Below, one piece after another: positions 25,611 to 35,645 of a stretch of 64,000 bases of DNA. The notes below the pieces were generated by a model. It did no database searches. It worked only from the letters and a program-made list of their open reading frames with translations, and was not told the origin of the DNA. The position numbers and the translations under genes are program-made. This stretch comes from Alphaproteobacteria bacterium (GTDB lineage Bacteria > Pseudomonadota > Alphaproteobacteria > Rhizobiales > Rhizobiaceae), in the NCBI GenBank assembly GCA_018823835.1, contig JAHJHT010000004.1, positions 62,001 through 126,000 on the forward strand, in the 5' to 3' direction. Numbering within the stretch: position 1 is the first letter of the stretch; every line of letters starts with the position of its first letter.

Positions 25611-27908
25611 ATGAAAGTTGCCGTTCTCGGCGGTGGGCCCGCCGGGCTCTACTTCGCCATCTCCATGAAGCTGAAGAGCGCCGCTCACGAGGTGACGGTG
25701 GTTGAGCGCAATCGCCCGGACGATACGTTCGGCTGGGGCGTGGTGCTGTCGGCGGAAACGCTTGAGAATCTCGGCCGCAACGACCCCGTCAGCGCGGTCT
25801 GGATCAAGCGGCACTTTGCCTATTGGGACGACGTGGCCGTGGTGCACAAGGGCGTGCGCACGGTCTCGACCGGGCACGGCTTCTGCGGCATCGGGCGCAA
25901 GCGGCTGTTGATGCTCCTGCAGCGGCGGGCGCGCGAACTCGGCGTCAACCTGGTGTTCGAGACCAATGTTCCCGACCCCAAGCAATATATGGAGACGCAC
26001 GACCTGGTGGTCGCGTCCGACGGCCTGAACTCGGTGACGCGCACCGCTTTTGCCGACGTCTTCAAGCCCGACATCGACACGCGCAAATGCAAGTTCGTCT
26101 GGCTCGGCACGAAGCAGAAGTTCGACGATGCCTTCACCTTCATCTTCGAGGAGACAGAGCACGGCTGGGTCTGGGCGCATGCCTACCAGTTCGACCCCGA
26201 CACCGCGACGTTCATCGTCGAGTGCAGCCAGGAGACCTGGGACAAGTTCGGCTTTGGCGACATGTCGCAGCAGGAATCGATCGCCGTCTGCGAGCGCATC
26301 TTCGAAAAGCACCTCGGCGGCCACAGCCTGATGACCAACGCCAATCACATACGCGGGTCGGCCTGGATCAATTTTCCGCGCGTGTTGTGCGAGCGCTGGT
26401 CGTACAAGAACGTGGCGCTGCTCGGCGACGCGGCAGCGAGCGCGCATTTCTCCATCGGTTCCGGCACCAAGCTTGCGCTCGAAAGTGCGGTGGCGCTGGC
26501 CGGCTACGTGCATTCCGAGCCAAGCCTCCAGGCGGCCTTCGACAAGTACGAGGAAGAGCGGCGTACCGAGGTGCTGAAGCTGCAGTCGGCGGCGCGCAAT
26601 TCGCTCGAATGGTTCGAGGAAGTCGAGCGCTACCTCGGCCTCGACCCGGTTCAGTTCAATTATTCGCTGCTGACGCGTTCGCAGCGTATCAGTCACGAGA
26701 ACCTCAGGCTGCGCGACCCGGAATGGCTGGGCGGCGCCGAGGCCTGGTTCCAGCGCCAGGCCGGCGCCGAAGAGAAGCAGCAGCAGCGCGCGCCGATGTT
26801 CGCACCGTTCCAGCTGCGCGAGATGAAGCTGAAGAACCGCGTCGTGGTGTCGCCGATGGCACAGTACAAGGCGGTCGACGGCTGCCCAACCGACTGGCAT
26901 TTCACACATTACGCCGAGCGCGCCAAGGGCGGCGCCGGCCTGGTCTATATCGAGATGACCTGCGTCAGCCCCGAGGGCCGCATCACGCCGGGCTGCCCGG
27001 GCTTCTATGCGCCGGAGCACGAGGCGGCGTGGACACGACTCGTCGATTTCGTGCACCGCGAGACCGAGGCGAAGATCTGCGCCCAGATCGGTCATTCGGG
27101 CGCCAAGGGCTCGACCAGGGTCGGCTGGGAGGGCACGGACGTGCCGCTCGAGACCGGCAACTGGCCGATCATGGCTGCATCCGAGGTTCCGTGGTCGCCG
27201 CAGAACCAGGTGCCGAAGGCCATGGACCGCGCCGACATGGACATGGTGCGCGACCAGTTCGTGGCATCGGCCGAGATGGCGGAACGCTGCGGCTTCGACA
27301 TGCTGGAAATCCACGCCGCGCATGGCTACCTGCTGTCATCCTTCATCACGCCGGTTACCAACCGCCGCACCGACGAGTATGGCGGCTCGCTGGAAAACCG
27401 GATGCGGTTTCCGCTGGAAGTGTTCCACGCGGTGCGCGCCGTGTGGCCGGACGAGAAGCCTATCTCGATCCGCATTTCCGCCAATGACTGGGTCGGCGTC
27501 GAGGGAGTCACCCCGACCGACGCGGTCGAGATCGCGCATCTGCTCAACAAGGCCGGCGTCGACATCTGCGACGTCTCGGCAGGCCAGACCTCGGCCGAAG
27601 CCCAGCCGGTCTATGGCCGAATGTTCCAGACGCCCTTTTCAGACCGCATCCGCAATGAAGTCGGCATGGCCACCATGGCTGTCGGCAACATCTACGAGCC
27701 GGACCATGTCAACTCGATCCTGATGGCCGGCCGCGCCGACCTCGTCTGCCTGGCGCGGCCGCATCTCAGCGATCCCTACTGGACGCTGCACGCTGCCGTG
27801 ACGCTCGGCGACCGGGGCGTGAAATGGCCCGACCCGTACCTGCCCGGCCGCGACCAGGCCTACCGGCTGGCCGAGCGCGAGGCAGCCGCTTCGGGGCTCA
27901 AGGTATGA
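25611..27908 (+). CDS. Bifunctional flavin monooxygenase / old-yellow-enzyme reductase, probable 2-aminobenzoyl-CoA monooxygenase/reductase
   Basis: 765-residue two-domain enzyme. Residues 1 to about 385 are an FAD aromatic hydroxylase ([16 protein letters not shown], then [23 protein letters not shown]). Residues about 395-760 are an FMN old-yellow-enzyme reductase ([36 protein letters not shown]). This fusion is shared by Azoarcus 2-aminobenzoyl-CoA monooxygenase/reductase, which hydroxylates and partly reduces the ring, and by salicylyl-CoA 5-hydroxylases. The 2-aminobenzoate-CoA ligase, kynureninase and tryptophan dioxygenase genes downstream favour the 2-aminobenzoyl-CoA role. First gene of the long operon; its stop overlaps the next ATG. 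Confidence 0.87.
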   Translation: MKVAVLGGGPAGLYFAISMKLKSAAHEVTVVERNRPDDTFGWGVVLSAETLENLGRNDPVSAVWIKRHFAYWDDVAVVHKGVRTVSTGHGFCGIGRKRLLMLLQRRARELGVNLVFETNVPDPKQYMETHDLVVASDGLNSVTRTAFADVFKPDIDTRKCKFVWLGTKQKFDDAFTFIFEETEHGWVWAHAYQFDPDTATFIVECSQETWDKFGFGDMSQQESIAVCERIFEKHLGGHSLMTNANHIRGSAWINFPRVLCERWSYKNVALLGDAAASAHFSIGSGTKLALESAVALAGYVHSEPSLQAAFDKYEEERRTEVLKLQSAARNSLEWFEEVERYLGLDPVQFNYSLLTRSQRISHENLRLRDPEWLGGAEAWFQRQAGAEEKQQQRAPMFAPFQLREMKLKNRVVVSPMAQYKAVDGCPTDWHFTHYAERAKGGAGLVYIEMTCVSPEGRITPGCPGFYAPEHEAAWTRLVDFVHRETEAKICAQIGHSGAKGSTRVGWEGTDVPLETGNWPIMAASEVPWSPQNQVPKAMDRADMDMVRDQFVASAEMAERCGFDMLEIHAAHGYLLSSFITPVTNRRTDEYGGSLENRMRFPLEVFHAVRAVWPDEKPISIRISANDWVGVEGVTPTDAVEIAHLLNKAGVDICDVSAGQTSAEAQPVYGRMFQTPFSDRIRNEVGMATMAVGNIYEPDHVNSILMAGRADLVCLARPHLSDPYWTLHAAVTLGDRGVKWPDPYLPGRDQAYRLAEREAAASGLKV

Positions 27909-28663
27909 TCGCGGGCCGTCACGCGCTGGTGACGGGCGGCGGCTCCGGCGTCGGTCGGGCGATCGCGCTGGCGCTTGCCGGTGCCGGTGTCGCGGTGACC
28001 ATCTGCGGGCGGCGCGAGGAAGCGCTGAATGAAGTCGCCAGCCAAAGCGACCGCATCGTCGGCATTGCAGCCGATGTGACCGACGAGACGGCGATGGCCG
28101 CGCTCTACGAAAAGGCGGAGGCCGAGCGCGGACCGATCGACATCGTCGTTGCCAATGCCGGCATGGCGGGCAGTGCGCCAGCCGCGAAAACGACGCTTGC
28201 CGACTGGCAGAAGACGCTTCAGGTCAACCTGACCGGCGCTTTTCTCACGGTGAAGCCGGCGCTCGAGGGCATGGCGGAACGCAGGGCCGGACGCATCGTC
28301 TTCATTGCCTCGACGGCGGGCCTCAAGGGCTACGCCTATGTCGCGCCCTATGTCGCGGCCAAGCATGGCGTGGTCGGGCTGATGCGCGCGCTGGCCGCCG
28401 AAACCGCGAAGACCGGCGTTACCGTCAATGCGGTGTGCCCGGGCTTTGTCGAGACCGACATGCTCGAGGAGAGCGTCGCCCGCATCGTGGAGAAGACCGA
28501 CCGCACGCCGGATGAAGCGCGCGCCAGCCTTACCCGGACCAATCCGCAGGGACGGCTGATCCAGCCGGAGGAAGTCGCCGAAACCGTGCTGTGGCTCTGC
28601 AGCTCAGCGGCGGGATCGGTTACCGGCCAGGCCATCTCGGTCTCGGGAGGCGAGACATGGTGA
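27905..28663 (+). CDS. Short-chain dehydrogenase/reductase
   Basis: 252 residues, classical [13 protein letters not shown] cofactor motif, NAGMAG, Ser in the FIASTAG segment and catalytic YVAAK (about residue 153). It probably oxidises or reduces a 3-hydroxyacyl-CoA or cyclic hydroxy intermediate downstream of the monooxygenase/reductase. ATG 27905 overlaps the previous stop (ATGA). Similar SDRs accompany 2-aminobenzoate-CoA clusters in other bacteria. Confidence 0.85.
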   Translation: MIAGRHALVTGGGSGVGRAIALALAGAGVAVTICGRREEALNEVASQSDRIVGIAADVTDETAMAALYEKAEAERGPIDIVVANAGMAGSAPAAKTTLADWQKTLQVNLTGAFLTVKPALEGMAERRAGRIVFIASTAGLKGYAYVAPYVAAKHGVVGLMRALAAETAKTGVTVNAVCPGFVETDMLEESVARIVEKTDRTPDEARASLTRTNPQGRLIQPEEVAETVLWLCSSAAGSVTGQAISVSGGETW

Positions 28664-29133
28664 GCACGCCGCTTTCCTCGCCGGGTATCTCTGGCGAAAG
28701 CAAGGAGCGGCTGCGGCTGTGGATCAGGCTGCTGCGCGCCTCGCGCACCATCGAGGCGGAGCTGCGCGAGCGGCTGCGCCAGGAATTCGACACGACGCTG
28801 CCGCGCTTCGACGTCATGGCCGCGCTCTACCGCGCGCCCGAAGGCATGCTGATGAGCGGCCTGTCCCGCTTCCTGCTGGTGTCGAACGGCAACGTGACGG
28901 GCATCGTCGACCGGCTGGTCTCCGAGGGCCTTGTGACGCGGGCGCGGCGCAACGGCGACCGCAGAACCTCGATGGTCCGTCTGACCGAAGCCGGCACCGA
29001 GCAGTTCCGCGCCATGGCAGTTGCGCATGAGCGATGGATCGGCGAGTTGCTCGGCCATGTCGGCGGCGAGGAGACGAAGCAGCTGAGCGGCATGCTGAAG
29101 GGCTTCCGCAGCAACTGGGAGGGACGGGAATGA
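28657..29133 (+). CDS. MarR-family transcriptional regulator
   Basis: 158 residues with the MarR winged helix: [38 protein letters not shown] and wing [18 protein letters not shown] 28657 has GGGAGG seven bases upstream. Embedded in the operon with overlaps on both sides (ATGA with the next gene), so likely autoregulatory. With the other MarR gene at 14949 it is a candidate reader of the four palindromes, plausibly sensing an anthraniloyl-CoA-type inducer (inference). Confidence 0.87.
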   Translation: MVSTPLSSPGISGESKERLRLWIRLLRASRTIEAELRERLRQEFDTTLPRFDVMAALYRAPEGMLMSGLSRFLLVSNGNVTGIVDRLVSEGLVTRARRNGDRRTSMVRLTEAGTEQFRAMAVAHERWIGELLGHVGGEETKQLSGMLKGFRSNWEGRE

Positions 29134-29948
29134 GGTCTTCGCAGATGGCCGGCCTGAAGCCGAAGCATTTTCAGTGGCAGGTCGAAAACCGGGTCGCGCG
29201 CATCCGCCTCGACCGGCCCGAGCGCAAGAACCCGCTGACCTTCGAGTCCTATGCCGCGCTGCGCGACACGTTCCGCGACCTCGTCTATGCCGGGGATGTC
29301 GACGCCGTGGTGTTCCTGTCGAACGGCGGCAATTTCTGCTCGGGCGGCGACGTGCATGACATCATCGGCCCGCTGGTCGCGATGGACATGAAGGAACTGC
29401 TCGCCTTCACCCGGATGACCGGCGACTTCGTCAAGGCGATGCTGAACTGCGGCAAGCCGATCATCTCCGCCGTCGACGGCGTAGCTGTCGGGGCTGGCGC
29501 CATCATCGCCATGGCCTCCGACATCCGCATCGCAACGCCGGAAGCCAAGACCGCCTTCCTGTTCACCCGCGTCGGACTCGCCGGCTGCGACATGGGCGCC
29601 TGCGCGATCCTGCCTCGCATCATCGGCCAGGGGCGCGCGGCGGAACTGCTCTATACCGGCCGCACCATGACCGCCGCCGAGGGCGAGCGCTGGGGCTTTT
29701 ACAACCGATTGGTCGACGCGGCAGCGCTTGAAGCCGATGCGCTCGACATGGCAGCCCGCATCGTCTCTGGCCCGACCTTCGCGCACGGAATCACCAAGAC
29801 GCAGCTCAACCAGGAATGGTCGATGGGCCTCGACCAGGCGATCGAGGCGGAAGCGCAGGCGCAGGCGATCTGCATGCAGACGCGCGACTTCGAGCGCGCC
29901 TACAAGGCGTTCGTCGCCAAGGAGAAGCCGGTGTTCGAGGGGAACTGA
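29130..29948 (+). CDS. Enoyl-CoA hydratase/isomerase family protein
   Basis: 272-residue crotonase-fold enzyme. [18 protein letters not shown] and the oxyanion-hole segments [14 protein letters not shown] and [21 protein letters not shown] are present. It probably hydrates an unsaturated alicyclic or ring-opened CoA ester. ATG 29130 overlaps the MarR stop; a second ATG lies at 29145. Four-base or one-base overlaps link it to both neighbours. Confidence 0.86.
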   Translation: MRSSQMAGLKPKHFQWQVENRVARIRLDRPERKNPLTFESYAALRDTFRDLVYAGDVDAVVFLSNGGNFCSGGDVHDIIGPLVAMDMKELLAFTRMTGDFVKAMLNCGKPIISAVDGVAVGAGAIIAMASDIRIATPEAKTAFLFTRVGLAGCDMGACAILPRIIGQGRAAELLYTGRTMTAAEGERWGFYNRLVDAAALEADALDMAARIVSGPTFAHGITKTQLNQEWSMGLDQAIEAEAQAQAICMQTRDFERAYKAFVAKEKPVFEGN

Positions 29949-31105
29949 TGTCTGACCGCACCTTCCTGTCCTGGCCGTTCTTCGAGCCGCGTCACCGCGA
30001 GCTGGCCGAAAGGCTCGACGCGTGGTGCGCGAAGAACCTCCCGGTTGCGCATGACGACGTCGACGCGGCCTGCCGCGAGCTGGTGGCGATGCTCGGGCGC
30101 GACGGCTGGCTGAAGGCGACGGCAGTCGACACGGCCAATCCCGCACCGCTCGACGTGCGCTCGCTCTGCATCACGCGCGAGACGCTGGCGCGGCATGACG
30201 GGCTGGCAGACTTCGCCTTCGCCATGCAGGGACTCGGCACCGGGGCCATCAGCCTGTTCGGCACGCCCGAGCAGCAGCAATGGCTGGCGAAGACGCGTGC
30301 CGGAAAGGCGATCTCCGCCTTCGCACTGTCTGAACCACGCTCGGGCTCCGACGTCGCCGCCATGGACATGAGTGCCACGCGCGACGGTTCCGACTATCTC
30401 CTGACCGGCGAGAAGACCTGGATCTCCAACGGCGGCATTGCCGACCTCTACATCGTGTTTGCGCGCACCGGCGAGGCGCCGGGCGCCAAGGGCCTGTCGG
30501 CCTTCCTGGTGCCGGCAGACAGCGCCGGCCTGACGGTCGCCGAGCGGCTCGAGGTGATCGCGCCGCATCCCCTTGCGCGGCTTGCCTTCGACAAGGTCAG
30601 GGTGCCGGCCTCGGCGCTGATCGGAAAGCCCGGCGAAGGCTTCAAGATCGCCATGTCGGTGCTCGACGTGTTTCGCTCGACGGTCGGGGCTGCGGCACTG
30701 GGCTTCGCCCGCCGGGCGCTCGACGAGAGCCTGGTGCGAGCGAGCGAGCGCGAACTGTTCGGCGCGCCGATGGCCGAGTTGCAGATGGTCCAGGGGCACA
30801 TCGCCGACATGGCGCTCGACATCGATGCCGCCGCGCTGCTGATCTACCGGGCCGCATGGACCAAGGATTCGGGCGCTGCCCGCGTGACGCGCGAGGCGGC
30901 GATGGCCAAGCTCTTCGCGACCGACAAGGCGCAGGAGGTGATCGACCGCGCCGTGCAGCTGCATGGCGGCGACGGCGTGCGCAAGGGCCATATCGTCGAG
31001 AGCCTCTACCGCGAGATCCGCGCGCTCAGGATCTACGAGGGAGCGTCCGACGTGCAGAAGGTGGTGATCGCACGCCAGGCGCTGTCGGATTTCAGAAGCA
31101 GATGA
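29948..31105 (+). CDS. Acyl-CoA dehydrogenase
   Basis: 385 residues, FAD-dependent alpha,beta-dehydrogenase family. [16 protein letters not shown] and [11 protein letters not shown] are the FAD/substrate motifs; the C-terminus has [35 protein letters not shown]. The usual catalytic Glu would lie near IYEGASD, and it is present. It presumably desaturates a CoA thioester generated after dearomatisation. Start overlaps the hydratase stop (TGATG). Confidence 0.86.
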   Translation: MSDRTFLSWPFFEPRHRELAERLDAWCAKNLPVAHDDVDAACRELVAMLGRDGWLKATAVDTANPAPLDVRSLCITRETLARHDGLADFAFAMQGLGTGAISLFGTPEQQQWLAKTRAGKAISAFALSEPRSGSDVAAMDMSATRDGSDYLLTGEKTWISNGGIADLYIVFARTGEAPGAKGLSAFLVPADSAGLTVAERLEVIAPHPLARLAFDKVRVPASALIGKPGEGFKIAMSVLDVFRSTVGAAALGFARRALDESLVRASERELFGAPMAELQMVQGHIADMALDIDAAALLIYRAAWTKDSGAARVTREAAMAKLFATDKAQEVIDRAVQLHGGDGVRKGHIVESLYREIRALRIYEGASDVQKVVIARQALSDFRSR

Positions 31106-31127
31106 CTCCAACCGAAAGGACCGCGAC

Positions 31128-31580
31128 ATGACGACCGACCTCGCAAAGGGCATCACCGTCAACGGCACCGGCTTTGACGGCGTAAAGTGGAATATTCTAG
31201 GCCAGACCTATTTTCCCAAGGCGGTCTGCGAGTCGACCTTCGCATTCGAGACCAACAGCGCACCGGGTCAGTTCGTGCCGGTCCACATCCACCCCGACCA
31301 GGACGAATTCATCCTCGTGCAGGAGGGCCAGCTGGAGCTGAAGCTCGACGGCGCATGGACCACGGCCAGGGCGGGCGACCTCGTGCGCATGCCGCGCGGC
31401 ATTCCGCACGGCTATTTCAACAAGTCCGACAAGCCATGCCGCGCGCTGTTCTGGGTCTCGCCGGCCGGACGCCTGAAGGAGCTGTTCGAGGAGTTGCACG
31501 ACAAGAGCGACATCCCGACCGTCATCAAGCTCTCGGCCGAGCACGACGTGGACTTCCTGCCGGAAGAAGCGAACGCCTGA
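31128..31580 (+). CDS. Cupin-domain protein
   Basis: 150 residues, single cupin. Motif 1 contains PVHIHPDQDEF (two His and Glu as metal ligands); motif 2 is GDLVRMPRGIPHGYFN, with the fourth ligand His. A small metal enzyme or sensor. It does not resemble 3-hydroxyanthranilate 3,4-dioxygenase beyond the fold and is shorter. Located between acyl-CoA dehydrogenase and the CoA ligase, one base from the latter. Specific role unknown. Confidence 0.8.
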   Translation: MTTDLAKGITVNGTGFDGVKWNILGQTYFPKAVCESTFAFETNSAPGQFVPVHIHPDQDEFILVQEGQLELKLDGAWTTARAGDLVRMPRGIPHGYFNKSDKPCRALFWVSPAGRLKELFEELHDKSDIPTVIKLSAEHDVDFLPEEANA

Positions 31581-31581
31581 G

Positions 31582-33201
31582 ATGCTCTCCGCCTCCGCCC
31601 ATACAGACACGTTCGCGCGCGACAACCTGCCGCCGCAGGACCAGTGGCCGGACCTGCTGCTCGACGGCTTCGACTATCCCGACCGCCTGAACGCCGCGGT
31701 CGAGCTGACCTACCGGCTGGTGGAAAAGGGTTTTGGCGACAACACCGCGCTGATCGGCAACGGGCGGCGGCGGACCTACAAGGAACTGTCGGACTGGACG
31801 AACCGGCTGGCGCATGCGCTGGTCGAAACCTACGGCGTGAAGCCCGGCAACCGTGTGCTGATCCGCTCGGCCAACAACCCCGCCATGGTAGCGTGCTGGC
31901 TTGCGGCGACGAAGGCAGGTGCCGTGGTCGTCAACACCATGCCGATGCTGCGGGCCGGCGAACTGACGCAGATCGTCGACAAGGCCGAGGTGACCATCGC
32001 GCTCTGCGATACGCGACTGATGGAAGAGATGATCGCCTGCGCCAAGAGCAGCCGCTTCCTGAAGCAGGTCGTGAGCTTCGACGGCACGGCCAACCACGAC
32101 GCCGAACTCGATCGCGTGGCGCTGAACAAGCCGGTCAAGTTCGACGCCGTGGCGACGGCGAGCGACGACGTCGCGCTGCTCGGCTTCACCTCGGGCACCA
32201 CCGGAGTCGCCAAGGCGACGATGCACTTCCACCGCGACCTGCTGATCATTGCTGACGGCTATGCGAAGGAGATCCTCGGCGTCACGCCCGACGACGTGTT
32301 CGTCGGCTCGCCGCCGCTTGCCTTCACCTTCGGGCTCGGCGGGCTGGCGATCTTCCCGCTGCGGTTCGGCGCGGCCGCAACGCTGCTCGAAAACGCAACG
32401 CCGCCCAATATGGTCGAGATCATCGAGACCTATCGCGCGACGATCAGCTTCACCGCGCCGACGGCCTACCGGGCCATGCTTGCCGCGATGGACGAGGGCG
32501 CCGACCTGTCGTCGCTGCGGATCGCCGTCTCGGCCGGCGAGACGCTGCCGGCGCCGGTGTTCGAGGAATGGACGAAGAAGACCGGCAAGCCGATCCTCGA
32601 CGGCATCGGGGCCACCGAGATGCTGCACATCTTCATCTCCAACCGACTCGACGACCTCGCGCCGGCGACGACCGGCCGCCCGGTGACCGGCTACGAGGCG
32701 AAGATCGTCGACGAGGACATGAAGGAACTGCCGCGCGGCAGCGTCGGGCGGCTGGCCGTGCGCGGCCCCACTGGCTGCCGCTACCTCGCCGACGATAGGC
32801 AGACCAAGTATGTACGGGGCGGCTGGAACCTCACCGGCGATTCCTTCGTGCAGGACGAGGCCGGCGCCTTCCACTTCGCCGCCCGCTCCGACGACATGAT
32901 CATCTCGTCGGGCTACAACATCGCCGGCCCCGAGGTCGAGGCAGCACTTCTGGCGCATGCCGAGGTCAGCGAGTGCGCGGTGATCGGCGTCCCGGACACC
33001 GAGCGCGGCCAGATCGTCGAGGCGCATGTCGTTCTGGTGGCGGGCATTGCCGCCGACGAGCTGACGCGCAAGCGCCTGCAGGACCACGTCAAGGCGGTGA
33101 TCGCCCCCTACAAATATCCGCGCTCGGTGAAGTTCGTCGAGGCGCTTCCGAAGACGCAGACCGGCAAGATCCAGCGTTTCCGGCTGAAGGAAACGCGATG
33201 A
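31582..33201 (+). CDS. Aryl-CoA ligase, probable 2-aminobenzoate (anthranilate)-CoA ligase
   Basis: 539-residue member of the ANL adenylating family, closest in pattern to benzoate/2-aminobenzoate-CoA ligases. P-loop [14 protein letters not shown], the A5-type [20 protein letters not shown] and the C-terminal catalytic lysine in [10 protein letters not shown] are all seen. It activates anthranilate to 2-aminobenzoyl-CoA, feeding the monooxygenase/reductase at 25611. Anthranilate specificity is inferred from kynureninase and TDO genes immediately downstream; the ATG of kynU overlaps its stop. Confidence 0.85.
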   Translation: MLSASAHTDTFARDNLPPQDQWPDLLLDGFDYPDRLNAAVELTYRLVEKGFGDNTALIGNGRRRTYKELSDWTNRLAHALVETYGVKPGNRVLIRSANNPAMVACWLAATKAGAVVVNTMPMLRAGELTQIVDKAEVTIALCDTRLMEEMIACAKSSRFLKQVVSFDGTANHDAELDRVALNKPVKFDAVATASDDVALLGFTSGTTGVAKATMHFHRDLLIIADGYAKEILGVTPDDVFVGSPPLAFTFGLGGLAIFPLRFGAAATLLENATPPNMVEIIETYRATISFTAPTAYRAMLAAMDEGADLSSLRIAVSAGETLPAPVFEEWTKKTGKPILDGIGATEMLHIFISNRLDDLAPATTGRPVTGYEAKIVDEDMKELPRGSVGRLAVRGPTGCRYLADDRQTKYVRGGWNLTGDSFVQDEAGAFHFAARSDDMIISSGYNIAGPEVEAALLAHAEVSECAVIGVPDTERGQIVEAHVVLVAGIAADELTRKRLQDHVKAVIAPYKYPRSVKFVEALPKTQTGKIQRFRLKETR

Positions 33202-34391
33202 CGGACTTCGCCAGCACGCGCGCGCTTTTCCACACTCCCGAGGGCGTGATCTATCTCGACGGCAATTCGCTGGGTCCGCTGCCGCTTGCCGCCAAGGCGC
33301 GCGTCGCCGACATGATCGAGAAGGAATGGGGCGAGCACCTGATCCGCGGCTGGAACGTCGCCGGCTGGATGCACCAGCCGCGCAGGATCGGCGACCGCAT
33401 CGGCCGGCTGATCGGCGCTGCGGAAGGCACGGTGGTGATGGGCGACACGCTGTCGATCAAGGTCTACCAGGCGCTGGCATCGGCGCTGGACCTCAACCCG
33501 GCGCGGCGCGTCGTGCTGTCCGACAGCGGCAATTTCCCCTCCGACCTCTACATGGCGCAGGGACTGCTGCAGTCTTTCGGGCGCGGGCTGGAACTCAAGG
33601 TGGTCGAACCGGAAGCCGTCGAGGCGGCGATCGACGACAGCGTCGCCGTGCTGATGCTGACCGAGGTGGACTATCGCACCGGGCGGCTGCACGACATGAA
33701 GGCGCTGACAAAAAAGGCGCATGCGCATGGCGCACTGACCGTCTGGGATCTCGCGCATTCGGCCGGCGCCTTGCCCGTCGATCTCGCCGGGGCGGATGCC
33801 GACTTCGCGGTCGGCTGCACCTACAAATATCTGAATGGCGGGCCGGGCGCACCGGCCTTCATCTATGTCGCGCCGCGCCACGCCGAGACCGCCCGCCCTG
33901 CCCTCTCCGGCTGGATGGGTCATGCCGCCCCCTTTGCCTTCGATCTCGACTACCGCGCCGGCCAGGGCATCGAACGCATGCGCGTCGGCACGCCGCCCGT
34001 CATCGCGCTCGCGGCACTCGACGCCGCGCTCGACGCCTGGGACGGGGTGTCGATGGACGACGTCCGCGCCGCCTCGACCGCGCTTTGCGATCTCTTCATC
34101 GCCGAGGTCGAGGCGCGCTGCCCGGAGCTGGTGCTGGCCACGACGCGCGATGGTTTTGCGCGCGGCAGCCAGGTGTCGTTCCGCCATCCGGAAGGCTATG
34201 CCATCATGCAGGCGCTGATCGCGCGCGGCGTGATCGGCGACTTCCGTGCTCCCGACAACATCCGTTTCGGCCTGACGCCGCTCTATATCGGCGAGGCCGA
34301 GGTTCGCGGCGCCGTCGAAATCCTGGGGGACATCATGGCCAACCGGCTGTGGGACCGGCCCGAATACAGGCGCAGGGCTGCCGTGACATGA
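33198..34391 (+). CDS. kynU: Kynureninase
   Basis: 397-residue PLP enzyme that cleaves L-kynurenine to anthranilate and alanine. [11 protein letters not shown] at the N-terminus, [40 protein letters not shown] and the PLP-lysine segment [13 protein letters not shown] are diagnostic. The start ATG 33198 overlaps the ligase stop and the stop overlaps the kynA start (ATGA), so ligase, kynU and kynA are tightly coupled. Its product is the ligase substrate. Confidence 0.95.
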   Translation: MTDFASTRALFHTPEGVIYLDGNSLGPLPLAAKARVADMIEKEWGEHLIRGWNVAGWMHQPRRIGDRIGRLIGAAEGTVVMGDTLSIKVYQALASALDLNPARRVVLSDSGNFPSDLYMAQGLLQSFGRGLELKVVEPEAVEAAIDDSVAVLMLTEVDYRTGRLHDMKALTKKAHAHGALTVWDLAHSAGALPVDLAGADADFAVGCTYKYLNGGPGAPAFIYVAPRHAETARPALSGWMGHAAPFAFDLDYRAGQGIERMRVGTPPVIALAALDAALDAWDGVSMDDVRAASTALCDLFIAEVEARCPELVLATTRDGFARGSQVSFRHPEGYAIMQALIARGVIGDFRAPDNIRFGLTPLYIGEAEVRGAVEILGDIMANRLWDRPEYRRRAAVT

Positions 34392-35227
34392 GTGGCAAGC
34401 CCTACGATCCCGCAACGGAAGGCGCGCAGATGTCGTTCGAGGGACGCATGTCCTACAGCGACTATCTCGGGCTGGAGAAGGTGCTCGATGCGCAGAAGCC
34501 GCTGTCGGCGGCGCATGACGAGATGCTGTTCATCATCCAGCACCAGACATCGGAACTGTGGAAGAAGCTGGCGATCCACGAGATTCGCGCGGCAATCCGG
34601 GCGATCCGCGCCGACCAGTTGCAACCGGCCTTCAAGATGCTGACCCGCGTGGCGCGCATCTTCGAGCAACTGACCGGAGCCTGGGACGTGCTGCGCACCA
34701 TGACGCCCAGCGAGTATACCGAGTTCCGCGACGCGCTCGGCCAGTCCTCGGGCTTCCAGTCCTGGCAATATCGGGCGATCGAGTTCCTGGCCGGCAACCG
34801 CAACCTCGCCATGCTGCGCCCGCATGCCCACCGTCCTGAAACGCTGCAGCGGCTGGAGGACATATTGGCCAAGCCCAGCCTCTACGACGAGGCGCTGATG
34901 CTGCTCGCGCGCAACGGCTTCGATATCGGTGCGGATGCCGACCGTGGCTCGTGGCGCGAGACGCGAGGCGAGAACCCGAAAGTGCTGGCCGCGTGGAAGG
35001 TCGTCTACGCCGCGCCGCAGACGCACTGGATGCTCTACGAGCTGGCCGAGAAGCTCGTCGATTTCGAGGACTATTTCCGCCGCTGGCGCTTCAACCATGT
35101 CACCACGGTTGAACGCATCATCGGCCTCAAACGCGGGACCGGCGGCACGGCCGGCGTGTCCTATCTGCGCAAGATGCTCGAGGTCGAGCTGTTTCCGGAA
35201 CTGTGGAAAGTGCGGACCGAATTATAG
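34388..35227 (+). CDS. kynA: Tryptophan 2,3-dioxygenase
   Basis: 279 residues; haem enzyme converting L-tryptophan to N-formylkynurenine. [61 protein letters not shown] (proximal haem His) and [15 protein letters not shown] are conserved. The earlier in-frame sequence is kynureninase read in another frame, so ATG 34388 is the start. It supplies the kynurenine branch of the cluster; no dedicated formamidase gene adjoins it. Confidence 0.96.
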   Translation: MSGKPYDPATEGAQMSFEGRMSYSDYLGLEKVLDAQKPLSAAHDEMLFIIQHQTSELWKKLAIHEIRAAIRAIRADQLQPAFKMLTRVARIFEQLTGAWDVLRTMTPSEYTEFRDALGQSSGFQSWQYRAIEFLAGNRNLAMLRPHAHRPETLQRLEDILAKPSLYDEALMLLARNGFDIGADADRGSWRETRGENPKVLAAWKVVYAAPQTHWMLYELAEKLVDFEDYFRRWRFNHVTTVERIIGLKRGTGGTAGVSYLRKMLEVELFPELWKVRTEL

Positions 35228-35249
35228 GTCGAGGGGGGAGAACGATCCG

Positions 35250-35645
35250 ATGCATGACATCCTGCAGCCTGAGGGCTGGGCCAAACCGGTCGGCTACGCC
35301 AACGGCGTCGCCGCGCGCGGCCGCCAGATCTTTGTCGGCGGCCAGATCGGCTGGAACGGCCAGCAGGAATTCGAGACCGATGATTTCGTCGGTCAGGTAC
35401 GCCAGACCCTCGAGAACGTGGTCGCGATCCTTGCCGCCGCCAATGCCGGCCCCGAGCACCTCACCAGCATGACCTGGTACTTCACCGACAAGGCCGAATA
35501 CCTCGCCAACCTGAAGGGCCTCGGCCAGGCCTATCGCGAGGTGATCGGCCGGCATTTCCCGGCGATGGCCGCCGTGCAGGTCGTGGCGCTGATCGAGGAC
35601 CGCGCCAAGGTGGAAATCCAGGCGATCGCCGTGGTGCCCGACTGA
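35250..35645 (+). CDS. RidA/YjgF family protein
   Basis: 131 residues with the RidA fold: YANGVAARGRQIFVGGQIG, a central QTLENVVAILAAANAGPEHL and AVQVVALIEDRAKVEIQAIAV. The usual C-terminal Arg of imine deaminases is represented by the conserved region around EDRAKVEIQA. The family hydrolyses reactive enamines or imines, and some members are 2-aminomuconate deaminases. Here it could release ammonia from an enamine formed after dearomatisation of 2-aminobenzoyl-CoA. ATG 35250 follows GAGGGGGGAG. Its stop overlaps the next start. Confidence 0.87.
   Translation: MHDILQPEGWAKPVGYANGVAARGRQIFVGGQIGWNGQQEFETDDFVGQVRQTLENVVAILAAANAGPEHLTSMTWYFTDKAEYLANLKGLGQAYREVIGRHFPAMAAVQVVALIEDRAKVEIQAIAVVPD

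Noticed and set aside
25611..27908. Assignment as salicylyl-CoA 5-hydroxylase
   Set aside because: Same fusion family, but kynU, kynA and an aminobenzoate-type ligase in the operon point to 2-aminobenzoyl-CoA.
31128..31580. Cupin as 3-hydroxyanthranilate 3,4-dioxygenase
   Set aside because: Shorter, and lacks the pattern of that enzyme beyond generic cupin motifs; no 3-hydroxykynurenine genes (kmo, ACMS decarboxylase) nearby.
33326..34387. N-terminal extension of tryptophan dioxygenase
   Set aside because: The extension is kynureninase read out of frame; TDO begins at 34388 with a family-like N-terminus and ATGA overlap.
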